Shown: one piece after another, positions 62,219 through 64,000 of the stretch
Layout of the letters: each line of letters starts with the position of its first letter
Numbering within the stretch: position 1 is the first letter of the stretch
NCBI GenBank assembly: GCA_022448365.1
Contig: JAKVCS010000005.1
Location: 62,001-126,000 of the forward strand
Origin: Saccharospirillaceae bacterium
GTDB taxonomy: Bacteria; Pseudomonadota; Gammaproteobacteria; Pseudomonadales; Oceanobacteraceae
Direction of reading: 5' to 3'
Length of the DNA: 64,000 nucleotides
Translations under genes and position numbers: made by a program
Notes under the pieces: generated by a model
What the model saw: the letters and a program-made list of their open reading frames with translations, nothing else
Database searches by the model: none
Told to the model about the DNA's origin: nothing

Positions 62219-64000
62219 TTACTTCTTCTTAGCGTTGGCAAACGCCGCCGCCATTGCACCACCCATCGCACCTTGACTGCCACCAGAGTTACCGCCAAAG
62301 GAACGCTGCTGTGATCCACGATTACCCTGACGGCTACCACCTTTGCGCTCACCAGGTGTTTTCTCCTTAGTGCGCTCATTAGCATCGTCAGAAAGTCGCA
62401 TCGACAGCCCGATACGCTTACGCGGCACATCCACTTCCATCACTTTCACTTTGACAATATCACCGGCCTTCACTACGTCACGCGGATCTTTCACAAAGGT
62501 ATCTGACAGCGCAGAGATATGCACCAGACCATCCTGGTGAACACCAATATCCACAAAAGCACCAAAAGCCGCCACGTTGGTGATCACACCCTCGAGCACC
62601 ATATTCGGCTTCAGGTCTTTGATCTCTTCTACACCGTCCTGGAACTGCGCAAATTTAAACTCAGGGCGCGGGTCACGACCCGGTTTATCCAGCTCTGCGA
62701 TGATGTCTTTCACGGTAATTTCACCGACACTTTCGCCTGCAACATCAGAGGTAAACTGCGATGCATTGACCGACTTCAATGTCGCTGAATCGCCAATCAG
62801 GCTGGCAACATCTTTGCTGAATTCATGGGCGATCTTTTTCACGACCGGGTAGGATTCCGGGTGAACTGCCGACGCATCCAGTGGGTTTTTGCCATTCATG
62901 ATACGCAGGAAGCCCGCCGCTTGTTCAAACGCCTTAGGTCCCAAACGTGCGACTTTTTTCAAATCCGAACGGGATTGGAAAGCGCCGTTTTCATCGCGAT
63001 AAGCGACAATATTGTTGGCCAGCGTGGTATTTAACCCGGACACACGAGTCAGCAATGGTGCCGAAGCGGTATTCAGATCCACGCCCACCGAGTTCACACA
63101 ATCTTCCACAACCGCATCCAGCGAGCGCGCTAATTGCGTCTGATTAACATCGTGCTGGTACTGGCCCACACCAATGGATTTGGGTTCGATCTTCACCAGT
63201 TCCGCCAGTGGATCTTGCAAACGACGCGCGATAGAAACCGCACCACGGATGGTCACGTCCAGATCCGGGAATTCTTTCGCCGCAAGCTCGGAAGCGGAGT
63301 ACACCGAAGCGCCGGCCTCGTTGACCATCACCTTCTGCACATTTTTCAGTGCAGGCTGAGCTTTGATCATATCACCGACAAATTTGTCGGTTTCACGCGA
63401 GCCGGTACCGTTACCAATCGAGATCAGCTCAACGTTATGCTTGGCAATAAACGCGCTTAATACCGCCGCCGAACCCGCCAGATCGTTACGCGGAGGTGTT
63501 GGATAAATCGTTGCGTGATCCACTACTTTGCCGGTGGCATCGACAACCGCGACTTTTACCCCGGTGCGTAATCCTGGGTCGAGACCCATGGTCGCTTTGG
63601 TGCCTGCCGGGGCAGCCAGTAATAAATCTTTCAGATTTTCGCCGAATACTTTGATGGCTTGTTCTTCAGCGCTTTCACGCACGTTGCCCATCAACTCGGT
63701 TTCAAGATGGGTCAACAACTTGATACGCCAGGTCCACTTCACTACTTCCGCCAACCAGCGATCACCGGCACGGCCCTGGTTTTCGATACCCACATGGTCA
63801 GCAATAATGCTCTCACACGGGCTGGCAGATAATTTATCGTCCGGGTCACCCGTCACCAAAGAGAAGCTCAAAAAGCCTTCGTTACGACCACGCAGAATCG
63901 CCAAGGCACGGTGCGATGGCACGCCTTTTAACGCTTCATCATGTTCAAAATAATCAGAGAACTTGGCACCTTCGGCTTCTTTACCCGGCACCACACGAAC
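62219..64000 (-). CDS. tex: Tex family RNA-binding transcription accessory protein (5' end missing)
   Basis: The C-terminal ~590 residues of Tex are visible; the gene continues past the right edge. Seen in order: the end of the N-terminal helical region ([16 protein letters not shown]), the YqgF/RNase H-like domain ([20 protein letters not shown]), the conserved [15 protein letters not shown], helix-hairpin-helix segments ([23 protein letters not shown]), and an S1 domain ([26 protein letters not shown]). The tail is Gly/Ser/Arg-rich and ends in Lys residues. Tex is an RNA-binding factor linked to transcription and toxin expression; its RNase H-like domain is generally held inactive. Confidence 0.95.
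   Translation of the reverse strand, partial: VRVVPGKEAEGAKFSDYFEHDEALKGVPSHRALAILRGRNEGFLSFSLVTGDPDDKLSASPCESIIADHVGIENQGRAGDRWLAEVVKWTWRIKLLTHLETELMGNVRESAEEQAIKVFGENLKDLLLAAPAGTKATMGLDPGLRTGVKVAVVDATGKVVDHATIYPTPPRNDLAGSAAVLSAFIAKHNVELISIGNGTGSRETDKFVGDMIKAQPALKNVQKVMVNEAGASVYSASELAAKEFPDLDVTIRGAVSIARRLQDPLAELVKIEPKSIGVGQYQHDVNQTQLARSLDAVVEDCVNSVGVDLNTASAPLLTRVSGLNTTLANNIVAYRDENGAFQSRSDLKKVARLGPKAFEQAAGFLRIMNGKNPLDASAVHPESYPVVKKIAHEFSKDVASLIGDSATLKSVNASQFTSDVAGESVGEITVKDIIAELDKPGRDPRPEFKFAQFQDGVEEIKDLKPNMVLEGVITNVAAFGAFVDIGVHQDGLVHISALSDTFVKDPRDVVKAGDIVKVKVMEVDVPRKRIGLSMRLSDDANERTKEKTPGERKGGSRQGNRGSQQRSFGGNSGGSQGAMGGAMAAAFANAKKK

Noticed and set aside
1-64000. tRNA or rRNA genes, CRISPR arrays, insertion sequences, prophage genes
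   Set aside because: Looked for by eye and none supported. No regular spacer repeats, transposases, integrases or cloverleaf-like sequences were noticed. A tRNAscan search would be needed to exclude tRNAs fully.

Overview
This is a chromosomal segment of a marine-type gammaproteobacterium. Gene content and order are closest to the Oceanospirillales/Pseudomonadales. Pointers are the cytochrome c4/c5-dsbA cluster next to engB, hemCDXY, rsd(algQ)/algP with an ABC-F gene and a TIGR02444 gene, a DeoR regulator beside glmS, ubiD with a ferredoxin reductase, and gshA beside a FliL-like gene. No species is claimed. I see no rRNA, tRNA, insertion sequence, prophage or CRISPR array. Coding density is high and both strands are used.

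Layout. 0-4.3 kb: polA (cut by the left edge), DUF2782, thrB, cytochrome c5. 4.5-11.5 kb: envelope genes (a MltC-like transglycosylase, a periplasmic binding protein, ynbE-ydbL, lemA plus an M48 peptidase, and an MsbA-like ABC exporter). 11.7-16 kb: a lipoprotein, then a Moco riboswitch driving moaA-mobA-moaB-moaC-moaD-moaE. 16-18.6 kb: a fatty acyl-CoA operon on the minus strand, with a candidate small RNA or leader upstream. 19-24 kb: engB, two cytochromes c, dsbA, a nuclease-fold protein, a diguanylate cyclase. 24.3-27.7 kb: glmR, glmS, a lipoprotein. 27.8-31.9 kb: hemCDXY. 32-36 kb: ferredoxin reductase-ubiD, DUF423, trmB, a PA4642-like protein. 36.6-39.5 kb: chemoreceptor, MipA, potassium channel.

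39.9-47.3 kb holds the most unusual locus. It encodes an enlarged (1827-residue) GltB-like glutamate synthase with an altered iron-sulfur cysteine spacing. The next gene is a CysJ-like diflavin reductase, where the usual GltD small subunit would be expected. 47.5-52.5 kb is poorly characterised: a small gene under a Fur-box-like promoter, an 1181-residue helical protein of unknown function, and a small secreted protein in AT-rich DNA.

52.5-64 kb returns to conserved genes: ABC-F (yheS), TIGR02444, algP, a ParA-type ATPase, DUF4124, a WD40 lipoprotein, rsd, dsbB, a FliL-like protein, gshA and tex (cut by the right edge).

Themes. Periplasmic redox biology recurs: dsbA, dsbB and three c-type cytochromes. 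Precursor pathways include heme, Moco, ubiquinone, UDP-GlcNAc (glmS), glutamate and glutathione. Compared, from memory, with Pseudomonas aeruginosa, blocks that are contiguous there (polA-thrB with engB-c4-dsbA; hemCDXY with dsbB-rsd-algP) are here split by inserted cassettes.
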